Assembly (NCBI GenBank): GCA_964586235.1
Contig: CAZPIO010000016.1
Coordinates: 20,394 to 84,393, forward strand
DNA: 64,000 bases
Source: JAUCQB01 sp964586235
Lineage (GTDB): Bacteria; Planctomycetota; Phycisphaerae; UBA1845; PWPN01
Reading direction: 5' to 3'
The notes under the pieces are model-generated. The model worked only from the letters and a program-made list of their open reading frames with translations, was not told the DNA's origin and did not search any database. Below are positions 8,815 through 17,394 of this stretch, piece by piece. The translations under genes were made by a program, and so were the position numbers. How positions within the stretch are numbered: the first letter of the stretch is position 1; each line of letters begins with the position of its first letter.

Positions 8815-10074
8815 CTACGCCATGTGTTTCACCACCGCCTGGCCGAACTCGCTGCACTTGAGCAGCTTCGCGTCGATGCCTTCATTGACCATCAGGCGGT
8901 GGAAGTCGTAGGTGACCGTTCGGGCAGAGATTGCGCCGTCCATCCCCTTGATGATCAGGTCGGCCGCCTCGGTCCAGCCCATGTATCGCAGCATCATCTC
9001 GCCGGAGAGGATCAGGCTGCCGGGATTGACCTTGTCCTGGTTGGCGTACTTGGGTGCGGTGCCGTGGGTGGCCTCGAAGATGGCATGGCCGGAGTCATAG
9101 TTGATGTTCCCGCCGGGTGCGATGCCGATCCCGCCGACCTGAGCGGCCAGGGCATCGGAGATGTAATCGCCGTTGAGATTGAGCGTGGCGATGACGTCAT
9201 ATTCCGCCGGCCGGGTGAGGATCTGCTGGAGAAACGCGTCGGCAATCACGTCCTTCACAACGACGCTTCCCTTGTCGGCCGGCAACCGGCACCACGGTCC
9301 GCCGTCCAGGGGCATGGCGCCGAATTCCTGCTGGGCCAGCTCGTAGCCCCAGTCGCGGAAGGCCCCTTCGGTGAACTTCATGATGTTGCCCTTGTGGACG
9401 AGGGTGACGGATTTTCGCTTGCTCGTGATGGCGTATTCGATGGCGGCTTTGACGAGGCGTTTTGTTCCCTCGGAGCTGACCGGCTTGATCCCATATCCGG
9501 TCGTTGCGGGGAAGCGGACCTTCTTGAAACGGTCGGGGAAGTTCTGCTGGAGCAGCTTGCCGAGTTTCTGCGCATCGGGGGTGCCAGACTGAAACTCGAT
9601 GCCCGCGTAGATGTCCTCGGTGTTTTCCCGGAAGATGACCATGTCGATCAGTTCCGGCTGGCGGACTGGCGAGGGCACGCCTTTGAAGTACCGTACCGGC
9701 CGCAGGCATACGTAGAGATCGAGCATCTGCCGCAGAGCGACGTTCAGTGAGCGGATGCCTCCGCCGACCGGCGTGGTTAGAGGCCCCTTGATGCCGACCA
9801 GGTAGGTGCGAAACGATTCGACGGTCTCATCCGGGAGCCAGTTCTGCGTGGCTTTGAAGGCCTCTTCGCCCGCCAGGACCTTGTGCCAGGCGATCTTCCG
9901 TCTGTCGCCGTAAGCTTTAGCCACGGCCGCATCGAAGACGATTTGCGAGGCCCGCCAGATGTCCGGGCCAGTGCCATCCCCGTCGATGAACGGGATGATG
10001 GGCCGGTCGGGGACATCGAGTCTGGCGCCTGATTTACGGATCGGGTCGCCTGCGGTCGGCTTTAAGGAGGCCAT
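8815..10074 (-). CDS. icd: Isocitrate dehydrogenase (NADP type)
   Basis: 419 residues, close to the E. coli enzyme length. Visible: PFIDGDGTGPDIW (N-terminal signature), TTPVGGGIRSLNVALRQ with the substrate-binding, phosphorylatable Ser, RENTEDIYAGIEF, LVHKGNIMKFTEGAF with the catalytic Lys, and NLNGDYISDALAAQVGG. The cofactor loop HGTAPKYANQDKVNPGS has the Lys-Tyr pair typical of NADP-specific enzymes. It oxidatively decarboxylates isocitrate to 2-oxoglutarate in the TCA cycle. Monocistronic as far as seen. Confidence 0.96.
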   Translation of the reverse strand: MASLKPTAGDPIRKSGARLDVPDRPIIPFIDGDGTGPDIWRASQIVFDAAVAKAYGDRRKIAWHKVLAGEEAFKATQNWLPDETVESFRTYLVGIKGPLTTPVGGGIRSLNVALRQMLDLYVCLRPVRYFKGVPSPVRQPELIDMVIFRENTEDIYAGIEFQSGTPDAQKLGKLLQQNFPDRFKKVRFPATTGYGIKPVSSEGTKRLVKAAIEYAITSKRKSVTLVHKGNIMKFTEGAFRDWGYELAQQEFGAMPLDGGPWCRLPADKGSVVVKDVIADAFLQQILTRPAEYDVIATLNLNGDYISDALAAQVGGIGIAPGGNINYDSGHAIFEATHGTAPKYANQDKVNPGSLILSGEMMLRYMGWTEAADLIIKGMDGAISARTVTYDFHRLMVNEGIDAKLLKCSEFGQAVVKHMA

Positions 10075-10268
10075 GATGCACGGTCCTTTCGTGGATCAGA
10101 ACAGACAATGTCACCCTGAAAGGCGCGGACAACCCCGCTGCCAGTACTGCCAGAGGGTTTCGAGGGGGTGCTCTGCCGCCCGTTCGGGGGCGCAGATGCT
10201 AGCGGCGGGCGCCGCCTGGTGTCAACCGTTGCGCCTGGGGAGCACAGGGAGCACCGCCTGCGGAAGGG

Positions 10269-11378
10269 CTACAACAGTTGCCGCAGCGCCGTGCAGACCG
10301 TTTCAACCTCCTGCTCGGACAACAGCCCGTGGAAGGGCAGGGCGACGGTCCGGTCGCACAAGGCTTCGCAGACCGGAAACTGCCCGCACCGGTGGCCGAA
10401 CCGTTCCCGATAAAACGGCTGTAAGTGTATAGCAGGGAAATAGTTACTGCACCCGATGCCCTGCTTACGAAGCGAATCGAGGATTCGGTCGCGGTCTTGA
10501 GCGCTGTATTCGTCGGTGAGCCGAACGACCATGACAAACCAACTGACCTGGGAGCCGGGCAGGGGCTTCTGCATGCGGACTCGTTGTTCGCCCTTTAATC
10601 GTTCGAGGTAGTGGTCGGCGGATCGTCGTCTGTTGCCGAGGACTTCGTCTACTCGCCTGATCTGGGCGATGCCCAAGGCGCAGTTGATATCGCTGAGCCG
10701 GTAGTTGTAGCCCAGCCGTTCGTGGGCCAGCCATCCGCCACCCGAACCGCGGCCCTGGCTGCGCATGGAGACGGCCAGATCGCGGATACGGTCGTCGTTG
10801 GTGACGATCATGCCGCCTTCGCCAGTTGTGATCTGCTTGTTGGGGTAAAAGGCGAAAACGCCCGCGTCGCCGTAGGTGCCGGCCTTCTGGCCATTCAACG
10901 TGGCACCGAGCGCCTCGCACGAGTCCTCAATGACCCGGAGGCCGTGCTTCTGGGCGATCTGGCGGATTCGCGGCATATCGGCCATCTGGCCAAACACGTC
11001 AACGGGCAGAATGGCCCGTGTTCGCGGTGTAATCGCGGCCTCAATGAGGTCGGGGTTGATGTTCCAGGTATCCGGATCGATGTCCACGAACACAGGTACG
11101 CCGCCCTCGAAGAGGATACAGTTTGACGAGGCAATGAACGAAAAGGGCGTGGTGATGACTTCGTCGCCCGGCTGGAGGCCGATGGCTCTCATGCACAGGT
11201 GGAGCGCGCTGGTGCCGCTGTTGACCGCGACGGCATTTCGGCTGCCGACGAAAGCCGCGAAAACCCGCTCGAACTCGGGCAGTTTGGGCCCGAGGGACAG
11301 GTTGGGGGTCTGCAGCACCTCCAGGACAGCGTCACGTTCGGCCTGAGTTATGTCAGGCCGCGAAAGGGATATCTGCAT
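10269..11378 (-). CDS. DegT/DnrJ/EryC1/StrS-family sugar aminotransferase
   Basis: 369 residues of the PLP-dependent nucleotide-sugar aminotransferase family. The PLP lysine lies in FAFYPNKQITTGEGGMIV; upstream VIEDSCEALGATLNGQKAGT holds the cofactor-contacting Asp, and the N terminus has GPKLPEFERVFAAFVG. ATG 11378 has GGAGG upstream; an in-frame ATG at 11390 overlaps that site. It is divergent from a UDP-sugar dehydrogenase, and together they suggest synthesis of an amino-sugar for a surface glycan. Exact sugar unknown. Confidence 0.9.
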   Translation of the reverse strand: MQISLSRPDITQAERDAVLEVLQTPNLSLGPKLPEFERVFAAFVGSRNAVAVNSGTSALHLCMRAIGLQPGDEVITTPFSFIASSNCILFEGGVPVFVDIDPDTWNINPDLIEAAITPRTRAILPVDVFGQMADMPRIRQIAQKHGLRVIEDSCEALGATLNGQKAGTYGDAGVFAFYPNKQITTGEGGMIVTNDDRIRDLAVSMRSQGRGSGGGWLAHERLGYNYRLSDINCALGIAQIRRVDEVLGNRRRSADHYLERLKGEQRVRMQKPLPGSQVSWFVMVVRLTDEYSAQDRDRILDSLRKQGIGCSNYFPAIHLQPFYRERFGHRCGQFPVCEALCDRTVALPFHGLLSEQEVETVCTALRQLL

Positions 11379-11427
11379 CCGATCCTCCATTTGGGCATTA
11401 ACCGCACCTATACCTATGGGAGTACGC

Positions 11428-11456
11428 ATTATAGCGTCGCCCGGTTTCCGCCGACA
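11428..11456 (-). promoter_or_regulatory. Candidate promoter for the DegT aminotransferase
   Basis: Minus strand: perfect TATAAT (11433-11428) preceded at 17 bp by TGTCGG (11456-11451), a weak -35. It would give a leader of about 40-45 nt before ATG 11378. Confidence 0.45.
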
Positions 11457-11572
11457 TATTGGGTCATGACGGCCGGGGGGTCTCGGTCCGGATTATCGGT
11501 CCGGTCTGCAGTGGCAGAAATGGTCGATTCCGCGGCGTCCCCCGGTGAAGACAGATCCTCAGGAGTGCATCG

Positions 11573-12892
11573 ATGCTCGATCGCCAGTTACTCGACAAGA
11601 TCAATCGCAAACAGGCCCGCGTGGGAATTCTTGGAATGGGCTACGTGGGTCTGCCGCTGGCCCGGACCTTCTGCAGCATCGGGATGCCGACGGTCGGCTT
11701 CGACATCGATCCCGAGAAGATCAGGATGCTCAAGGCGGGCAAGAGCTACATCAAGCACATCCCGGACAGCAGCGTGGCCGCCATGAAGGCCACCCGGCGG
11801 TTCGAGGCCAGCGCCAATCCCAAGGTCCTGCGCCGATGCGACGCGCTGATCATCTGCGTGCCGACGCCGTTGTCCAAGATGCGCGACCCGGACATGACCT
11901 ATGTCATCAGCACCACCGAGACGATCGCGACACAGCTTCGCCGGGGGCACCTGGTGTCGCTGGAGAGCACCACTTATCCGGGCACGTCGCGTGAGGTGGT
12001 CAAGCCGATTCTCGAAAAGACCGGGCTGAAGGCGGGCAGGGATTTCTTCCTGGCGTTCTCGCCCGAGCGTGAGGATCCCGGGCGCAAGGATTTCACCACC
12101 GAGACGATCACTAAGCTGGTCGGCGGCTATGACCCGGCGAGCCTCAGGGTGGCCGCGGCCCTGTACGGCAAGGCGATCAAGAACGTCGTGCCGGTGTCGA
12201 GCTGCGAGGTGGCCGAGGCCGCCAAGATCCTCGAGAACGTTTACCGTTGCGTGAATATCGCGATGGTCAACGAGCTGAAGGTGCTCTTTGACAGGATGGG
12301 CATCGACGTCTGGGAGGTGATCGAGGCGGCGAAGACCAAGCCGTTCGGGTTCCAGGCGTTCTACCCCGGCCCGGGTCTGGGCGGGCACTGCATTCCGATC
12401 GACCCGTTCTACCTGACCTGGAAGGCCCGGCAGTTCGGGATGGCCACGCGGTTCATCGAGCTGGCCGGCGAGATCAACACGGCCATGCCCGAGTATGTCG
12501 TCGAACACACGGCCAGGGCACTCAACGAGAAGGGCAAGGCCTTGAAGGGCTCGAAGGTCCTGATCCTCGGGCTGGCTTACAAGAAGAACATCGACGACAT
12601 CCGCGAGTCGCCGTCGATCGAGCTGATCGAGATCTTCAGAAAGCGCGGCTGCCACGTCGACTACAACGACCCGTACATATTGGCCACGCACAAGCAGCGC
12701 GAGCACGATCTGCGGATGAAGTCCGTCGCGCTGACACCGGCCAACATCCGGAAATATGACTGCGTGGTCATCTCCACCGATCACGACTGCTACGACTACG
12801 GGATGGTCGTGAAGCAGGCCAAGATGGTCATCGACACCCGCAACGCCTGCGCCCGCGTGAAGGGGCGGAAGAAGAACGTGTACAAAGCATGA
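11573..12892 (+). CDS. UDP-N-acetylhexosamine-type nucleotide-sugar dehydrogenase
   Basis: 439 residues of the UDP-glucose/GDP-mannose dehydrogenase family. The N-terminal Rossmann motif is GILGMGYVGLPLA; the middle domain has ENVYRCVNIAMVNELK; the catalytic cysteine lies in GPGLGGHCIPIDPFYLTWKA; the C-terminal domain has VLILGLAYKKNIDDIRESPS. GGHCIPIDP and overall length favour the WbpA/WbpO group (UDP-GlcNAc or UDP-GalNAc 6-dehydrogenase) over UDP-glucose dehydrogenase. It makes a UDP-uronic acid for polysaccharide. Divergent from the DegT aminotransferase, which may act later in the same route. Confidence 0.9.
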   Translation: MLDRQLLDKINRKQARVGILGMGYVGLPLARTFCSIGMPTVGFDIDPEKIRMLKAGKSYIKHIPDSSVAAMKATRRFEASANPKVLRRCDALIICVPTPLSKMRDPDMTYVISTTETIATQLRRGHLVSLESTTYPGTSREVVKPILEKTGLKAGRDFFLAFSPEREDPGRKDFTTETITKLVGGYDPASLRVAAALYGKAIKNVVPVSSCEVAEAAKILENVYRCVNIAMVNELKVLFDRMGIDVWEVIEAAKTKPFGFQAFYPGPGLGGHCIPIDPFYLTWKARQFGMATRFIELAGEINTAMPEYVVEHTARALNEKGKALKGSKVLILGLAYKKNIDDIRESPSIELIEIFRKRGCHVDYNDPYILATHKQREHDLRMKSVALTPANIRKYDCVVISTDHDCYDYGMVVKQAKMVIDTRNACARVKGRKKNVYKA

Positions 12893-12895
12893 AAA

Positions 12896-12922
12896 AGCTT
12901 TTAGCTCTTAGCTATTAGCCTT
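12896..12922 (+). repeat. TTAGCT-type short tandem repeat, copy 1
   Basis: Directly after the dehydrogenase stop: about three units of the form TTAGCTCT/TTAGCTAT/TTAGCC. An inverted relative lies at 57102-57134, also abutting a nucleotide-sugar gene. Confidence 0.5.
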
Positions 12923-14292
12923 TGGCTCTGTCTCTGGGATCTCCTCTCCCCCTGGTCGTGGGGGAGCCGGAGGAAGTGGTTTGCCAGGCGGTGGGCCGTC
13001 GATTGAAGTAGGGCTGGACGGTGGGTTCGTTTGGCGCTTTTGGGTGGGGCGAGGTCGCGGGACCGGAGGCGGGAGAAGGGGCTTGCTGGTAAATCCTTTC
13101 TGATCATGCGGTTAACTGTCGCGGGGCCTGGGCTCGTCCGGGTCATTCGCCTCATCTTTTCACCTCCTTGGGCCAGCGGGATATCAATCTGGTTGAAGTC
13201 CGCGGGCCGGCGTGGTTGGCGCGCGGCATCTCCGCTGGGCTCTTTGCGTACATAACACGGCAGCCTGCTCAGCAAAGCTCGATTGGAGCAGAACAACGGC
13301 CGCGGAAGACCCGGAGACACGGAGACGCGGAGAGTAGGGGACGAAAGACGAGACGCCGGCTGCGGTCGCCAGGCGTCCGTCGCTGGCGAGCGGAGACAGG
13401 TAGGCTTCGACACGGGAAGCGGGTGAGGTGTTGTCAACCACGAAACACACGCCTGCCTCGCCGCAGGCGGGAATGACACGAAAAAGGGGCCCGGCCGAGA
13501 TGTGGTTGCATCTCAAAACCTGCGGGAGCAGGCTGTATGCGATGTGGTGTGTCTGGCTTGCGGTGGATGGAGTGTTTATGCGTTCGGGGAGCGCTGGCCG
13601 TGGTCGGAGCGATCGGCGGGGCCGAGCTGGACAAAGAGAGGTGCATGGCAGGGAAATGGGCGAGAAAAACGTGTCCCGCTTTTTGGCTCCTGAGGGACTC
13701 TGTCTGCTGGTAGTCCGGGCCGATGGCCTCTGCGGAGGGGACAGTTTTCCGACTCGGTCGCGCCAACAGCCGGAGGTCCTCTCCTATCGATTCAGTATGA
13801 AGCAGCAGATATCACCGGCGAACAAATACGCGAAAGTTACTCATGTCGACAAAGCCGAACCAACGACAGGAAGAGTGTTTCGCGCGGACGTATTGTCATT
13901 GATTCGAGTTAATTGGCCGCCACAACGTGGCAATGCATGGACGACGCTCAGAACACTCGCGGGCTGTGCGACCCATGATCGGCCACGAACCTGGACACCC
14001 CAGCGCGGCCGTCTGGAACTATTCGGAGAGTATCGGTTTAGTCAAACAGCATAAGTTGTCGCGGTTTGGACACGAATGCTTCTGCCGCACCTGGAAGCAG
14101 GCTGCATCCAGGTGGCTCTGCCGGGTGACGGTTTGGACTGTGCCAGTAAACCATCCTGCGGCGACAGCCGATTAATACTGCAACCGGAGAGAACCGGTAG
14201 CAGCGTACACAATTCGATCGCTCGGAGTGGTTGGGAAGACGCCGCGATCAGCCCTCCCATGACACACACAGTGACCTGATGGAGCTTGCCTG
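12923..14292. other. 1.4-kb intergenic region with degenerate dispersed repeats
   Basis: No credible gene; the long open frames here are low-complexity Arg/Ser/Pro shadows. It contains CGGAGACGCGGAGAG-like repeat text (13315-13335, similar to 50701-50716) and a 46-bp repeat at 13438-13483. The last ~250 bp would hold the promoter of the HDOD-GGDEF gene; CTGATGG occurs twice just before its start (14276-14282 and 14290-14296). Confidence 0.5.
13438..13483 (-). repeat. Dispersed palindromic repeat (TTCGTGTCATTCCCGCCT family), copy 1
   Basis: Read on the minus strand this matches 16759-16813 on the plus strand: shared TTCGTGTCATTCCCGCCT start and GTGT-ATTCGTGG-like end, around a GC palindrome that differs in length. 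Confidence 0.55.
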
Positions 14293-16356
14293 ATGGCCAG
14301 TGCACTCTATGAGAAGCTGAAGAACCAGAACGCATTACCCTCCCCCGCGGGCGTCGCACTGAGGCTCCTGCGCCTCGCCAGTGAGGAGGATTCGACAGTC
14401 GAAGCGATCGCGGTCACCATCGAGTCGGACCCGGCCCTCGCCGCAAGAGTGCTGAAGCTGGTCAATTCCCCGATTGCCGGGACGTCGCGAAGGATCGGGT
14501 CGATATCCAGTGCCGTCGTACTCCTCGGCCTGCGCACACTCAAGAACCTGGCCCTGGGCATCTCGCTGATCTCCAACAACCGGGCGGGACGTTGCGAGGA
14601 CTTCGATTTTGATGGCTTCTGGAGGGAGTCGATCGCCAGGGCGGTGGCGGCCCGGCATCTTGCCGCGCGGCTGGGAGGCTTGCAGTCCGACGAGGCGTTT
14701 ACTGTGGGCTTACTTGGCAAGGTGGGCCAGTTGGCCCTGGCAATCGGGTATCCGGATCAGTATGCGCAGGTCCTCGCTCGCGTCCGGGCTGACGATAGTG
14801 CAGATTTGGCCGAGGTTGAGCGGCAGGTGTTCGGTGCCGACCACAAGGAACTGTCGGCAGAGATGATGGGCAGTTGGTATGTGCCGGAAGCTCTGTGTGA
14901 CATCGTGCGTGGCCAGAGTGCCGCGAACTGGGCGAATGCCGCCTCAAGCACCCAATCGAGCCGAACCGTCGCCACACTGTTTCTTGCCAGTCTCATTGCG
15001 AAGACGCTGAACCCCCGTCAAACCACACCGGATCTCCAGGCGGATCTGGATCGCCAGGCCCAGGGCGTTGGAATCACCAGCGAAGAGTTGGCCGGACTCT
15101 TGGATGCTATCAAAGCAGAGTGCCTTCAAACAGCAGACATTCTGTCGCTGAACCCCGACGATACTCCGACCTTGAAGCCGACGCAGGTTGAGCCATCCGG
15201 AGGGCAGGGTGAGGACTGCAACGCCCTGAAGTCGGACAGGACGGCCGCATGGGTCCGAGCCGCAGAGAGTGATCCACTCAGAATCCTGGTCGTCGATGAT
15301 GACGCCAACTCCGTGCACTTGCTGCACGGCATCCTCACGTCCTGCGACTACCAGGTTCTCACCGCTTCGAACACAGCCGAAGCGATGGCCGTCGATCACG
15401 CCCACGCTCCTCAGATGATCATCACGAACTGGCGGATGCCGGGAATTGACGGATTGGAGCTATGTCGCCGGGTGCGGGCCCAGGAAGGCGGCGGACTTGT
15501 GTACATCTTCATGCTGACGGCTGATTCCATGAGAGCCAAGGCGGTGGAAGCTCTCAATGCGGGAGCGGACGAGTTTTTGACCAGACCATACAACCACGAG
15601 GAGCTCCTGGCTCGCGTTCGCGCGGGTGAACGCGTGGTCCGCCTCAAGGCCGATCTAGCCGCACGAGCGCTTGAAGTCTCGGAATGCAACGTCAAGCTGG
15701 CGGCTTACAACGAGAAACTGCAGGCCGTAGCGAGCAAGGATGAGCTGACCGGTCTGTTCAGCCGGCGAGAGGCGATGCTCTCGCTCGCGGAACACTGGGC
15801 GCTTTCTGTCCGACAGGCGAGCCCGTTGTCCTGCGTCATGATCGACATCGATCGATTCAAACAGTTCAACGACACCCACGGTCACAAAATGGGTGACCTG
15901 GTCCTTGCCGAAACCGCTAATCGGCTTCGAGCAAGTGTCCGGGGTGGCGAGAGATTGTGTCGATTCGGCGGAGAGGAGTTCTTGATTATTTGTCCTGGCT
16001 CCTCTGCTGCCGCTGCACAGCGGCTTGCAGAGCGGCTTCGCAACGCCGTAGGATCTCGGCCGATCAAGATCAAGGGTATTGAGTGCGGGGTGACGATCAG
16101 TCTGGGCGTTGCCGAGCGGGCTGAGAGCATGACCATATCCGATGACCTGCTTGCAGCCGCCGACGCGGCCCTGTATGCCGCCAAACGAGCCGGACGGAAC
16201 CGTGTTTGTGTGGCAGGCGACCAGTCCCCCGCGGGGCACACGTCGGACAGTGGTTCCGCTTCGACACGGCTGAACACGGACGAGCCTCATGCGATGCCCA
16301 TAAACATTCAGACCACGGCAAGCGACAGTGATTGCGGTACAGGCCGCGAGACATGA
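14293..16356 (+). CDS. HDOD + receiver-like + GGDEF (diguanylate cyclase) protein
   Basis: 687 residues, three modules. Residues ~10-210 are an HDOD domain (LPSPAGVALRLLRLASEEDS, ALAARVLKLVNSP). Residues ~327-445 are a CheY-like receiver (ILVVDDDANSVHLLHGIL; LTADSM; FLTRPYNHEELLARV), but the phospho-acceptor Asp is Asn379 in ITNWRMPGIDG. Residues ~475-640 are a GGDEF domain with active-site GGEEF (559-563), which is compatible with activity. The product-inhibition RxxD site is RGGE. Expected role: c-di-GMP synthesis controlled by a phosphorylation-independent input. ATG 14293 follows GGAG. A truncated PilZ gene begins 5 bp after its stop, fitting a c-di-GMP module. Confidence 0.9.
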   Translation: MASALYEKLKNQNALPSPAGVALRLLRLASEEDSTVEAIAVTIESDPALAARVLKLVNSPIAGTSRRIGSISSAVVLLGLRTLKNLALGISLISNNRAGRCEDFDFDGFWRESIARAVAARHLAARLGGLQSDEAFTVGLLGKVGQLALAIGYPDQYAQVLARVRADDSADLAEVERQVFGADHKELSAEMMGSWYVPEALCDIVRGQSAANWANAASSTQSSRTVATLFLASLIAKTLNPRQTTPDLQADLDRQAQGVGITSEELAGLLDAIKAECLQTADILSLNPDDTPTLKPTQVEPSGGQGEDCNALKSDRTAAWVRAAESDPLRILVVDDDANSVHLLHGILTSCDYQVLTASNTAEAMAVDHAHAPQMIITNWRMPGIDGLELCRRVRAQEGGGLVYIFMLTADSMRAKAVEALNAGADEFLTRPYNHEELLARVRAGERVVRLKADLAARALEVSECNVKLAAYNEKLQAVASKDELTGLFSRREAMLSLAEHWALSVRQASPLSCVMIDIDRFKQFNDTHGHKMGDLVLAETANRLRASVRGGERLCRFGGEEFLIICPGSSAAAAQRLAERLRNAVGSRPIKIKGIECGVTISLGVAERAESMTISDDLLAAADAALYAAKRAGRNRVCVAGDQSPAGHTSDSGSASTRLNTDEPHAMPINIQTTASDSDCGTGRET

Positions 16357-16360
16357 CACC

Positions 16361-16612
16361 ATGTCCGCCCAGAACACTGAGCACACGTTTCAAACTGAAG
16401 GGCCGCTTGGGGAGTTGCTCGCTACTGCGGACGGGCTCGAAAGCTTGGAGGAGGTCGCCCCGACCCAGGAGCAACGTAAAGGGAGCCGCCGTCGCTTTGC
16501 CATACCGGTTTGGGTGCGAATCAGCATCGGTCCCGACCATGGGCCGGCTGAGGCCAGACAACTGTCGGATATCTCTCCAAATGGCCTTGGATTCTTCTCC
16601 AAGGGCAGATAA
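16361..16612 (+). pseudogene. PilZ-domain protein, C-terminally truncated by a dispersed repeat
   Basis: 83 residues. After a ~40-residue leader comes the PilZ opening: QRKGSRRRFAIPVWVRISIG with the Arg cluster that binds c-di-GMP, then LSDISPNGLGFFSKGR, matching the family D/NxSxxG motif. The frame stops at once, whereas PilZ normally continues ~60 residues. The stop lies at the edge of a repeat (16611-16653), which seems to have replaced the 3' part. It starts 5 bp after the GGDEF gene stop. Probably non-functional, although the c-di-GMP motifs remain. Confidence 0.65.
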
Positions 16613-16653
16613 GGGGTCAAAAGCCATTATCATTAAAGGTGTCAAAAGGAGGG
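16611..16653 (+). repeat. Dispersed AGGGGTCA..AAGCCATT..GGTG element, copy 1
   Basis: About 42 bp, matching 47818-47859 at most positions (GGGTCA, AGCCATT, TAAAGGTG, CAAAAGGAGG shared). Both copies sit at the 3' end of an open frame and supply its stop region. Confidence 0.6.
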
Positions 16654-16758
16654 CGTGTTCCTCCGCGTCCTCGGCGTGCTGCGGTTGTTACGAGCCTTCA
16701 GCTTGCCACGGCGAGGGAATGGTCGGGGTGAGCCCGGCCTGCCTGCTCCTTGGCGCGT

Positions 16759-16813
16759 TCGTGTCATTCCCGCCTACGCCGGGCTACGGCGTGGCAAGCG
16801 TGTGATTCGTGGT
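16759..16813 (+). repeat. Dispersed palindromic repeat (TTCGTGTCATTCCCGCCT family), copy 2
   Basis: Opposite orientation to 13438-13483. The internal part is ACGCCGGGCTACGGCGT, a longer palindrome than in copy 1. Confidence 0.55.
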
Positions 16814-17267
16814 CTTGCCTGAATCACAAAGGGCCGACGAGGGCGTCGGCCCCACTTGTGAAGGTCCGCGAGCGCGGACCCTGCCCCTGGCCGCTCCTTT
16901 ACGGTCGCCACGGCGAACCAGGGTCGCGGTTCGGCTCGACTGAGCTCGCCGAAGTCTGAAAGAGAGGCCTGGTGTGTCATGCACCCGGGTAGGGGTGTCG
17001 CGGCAGTTCCCAATTGCGACCATTCTTTGCTACAATGATGGGTCCGGCCCGGGGTGTCGGCCAGAGGCTGGGCGTTGGGCATCACTGAAAACGAGGCCCC
17101 GCCCTCGCTCAGGATAGGAGAGCGAAAACGCCGATAGCAGCGATTGGCGATCGATTTGCGCCCTGTTTCCAGGGCAAACGACGGGTGGCCGTTTGCCGTA
17201 ACTGAATTGAGCCCGAGACACGGGAAACAGGGTGGGACAGGCAACCTGCCCGTACTGGATCGCGGTG

Positions 17268-17340
17268 CACTGGCGGACAAGCCGCCAGTGGCACCCGATG
17301 AGCGAGGCCAGTGGCACCTGATGAGCGAGGCCAGTGGCAG
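17268..17340 (+). repeat. REP-like hairpin followed by a 23-bp tandem duplication
   Basis: CACTGGCGG-ACAAG-CCGCCAGTG (17268-17290) is a perfect 9-bp hairpin. It runs into two 23-bp units (17284-17306 and 17307-17329; unit GCCAGTGGCACCYGATGAGC plus GAG) and a partial third. Confidence 0.6.
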
Positions 17341-17394
17341 CCTACGGCTGGCCGTTTGGCGGCACGAGAGATCTCGGGAGCGGAAGGAGTTCCG

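Larger units (their letters stand above)
16654..17394. other. Repeat-rich intergenic region upstream of the aminotransferase
   Basis: No gene seen. Besides the repeats listed separately it holds a GGTCCGC-GAGC-GCGGACC hairpin near 16864-16881. A TTGCTACAAT stretch near 17027-17036 is a weak -10 candidate for the downstream gene. Confidence 0.4.

Noticed and set aside
12901..13479. 192-codon minus-strand open frame
   Set aside because: Low-complexity Arg/Ser/Pro composition, made from dispersed repeat sequence, no ribosome-binding site or family motif.
14139..14210. Possible c-di-GMP-I riboswitch upstream of the GGDEF gene (GTAAACC, CGACAGCC, ACCGGTAGC fragments)
   Set aside because: The P2 hairpin with GNRA loop and the conserved GGACGCAAAGCC core are absent, and the fragments are not in a foldable order.
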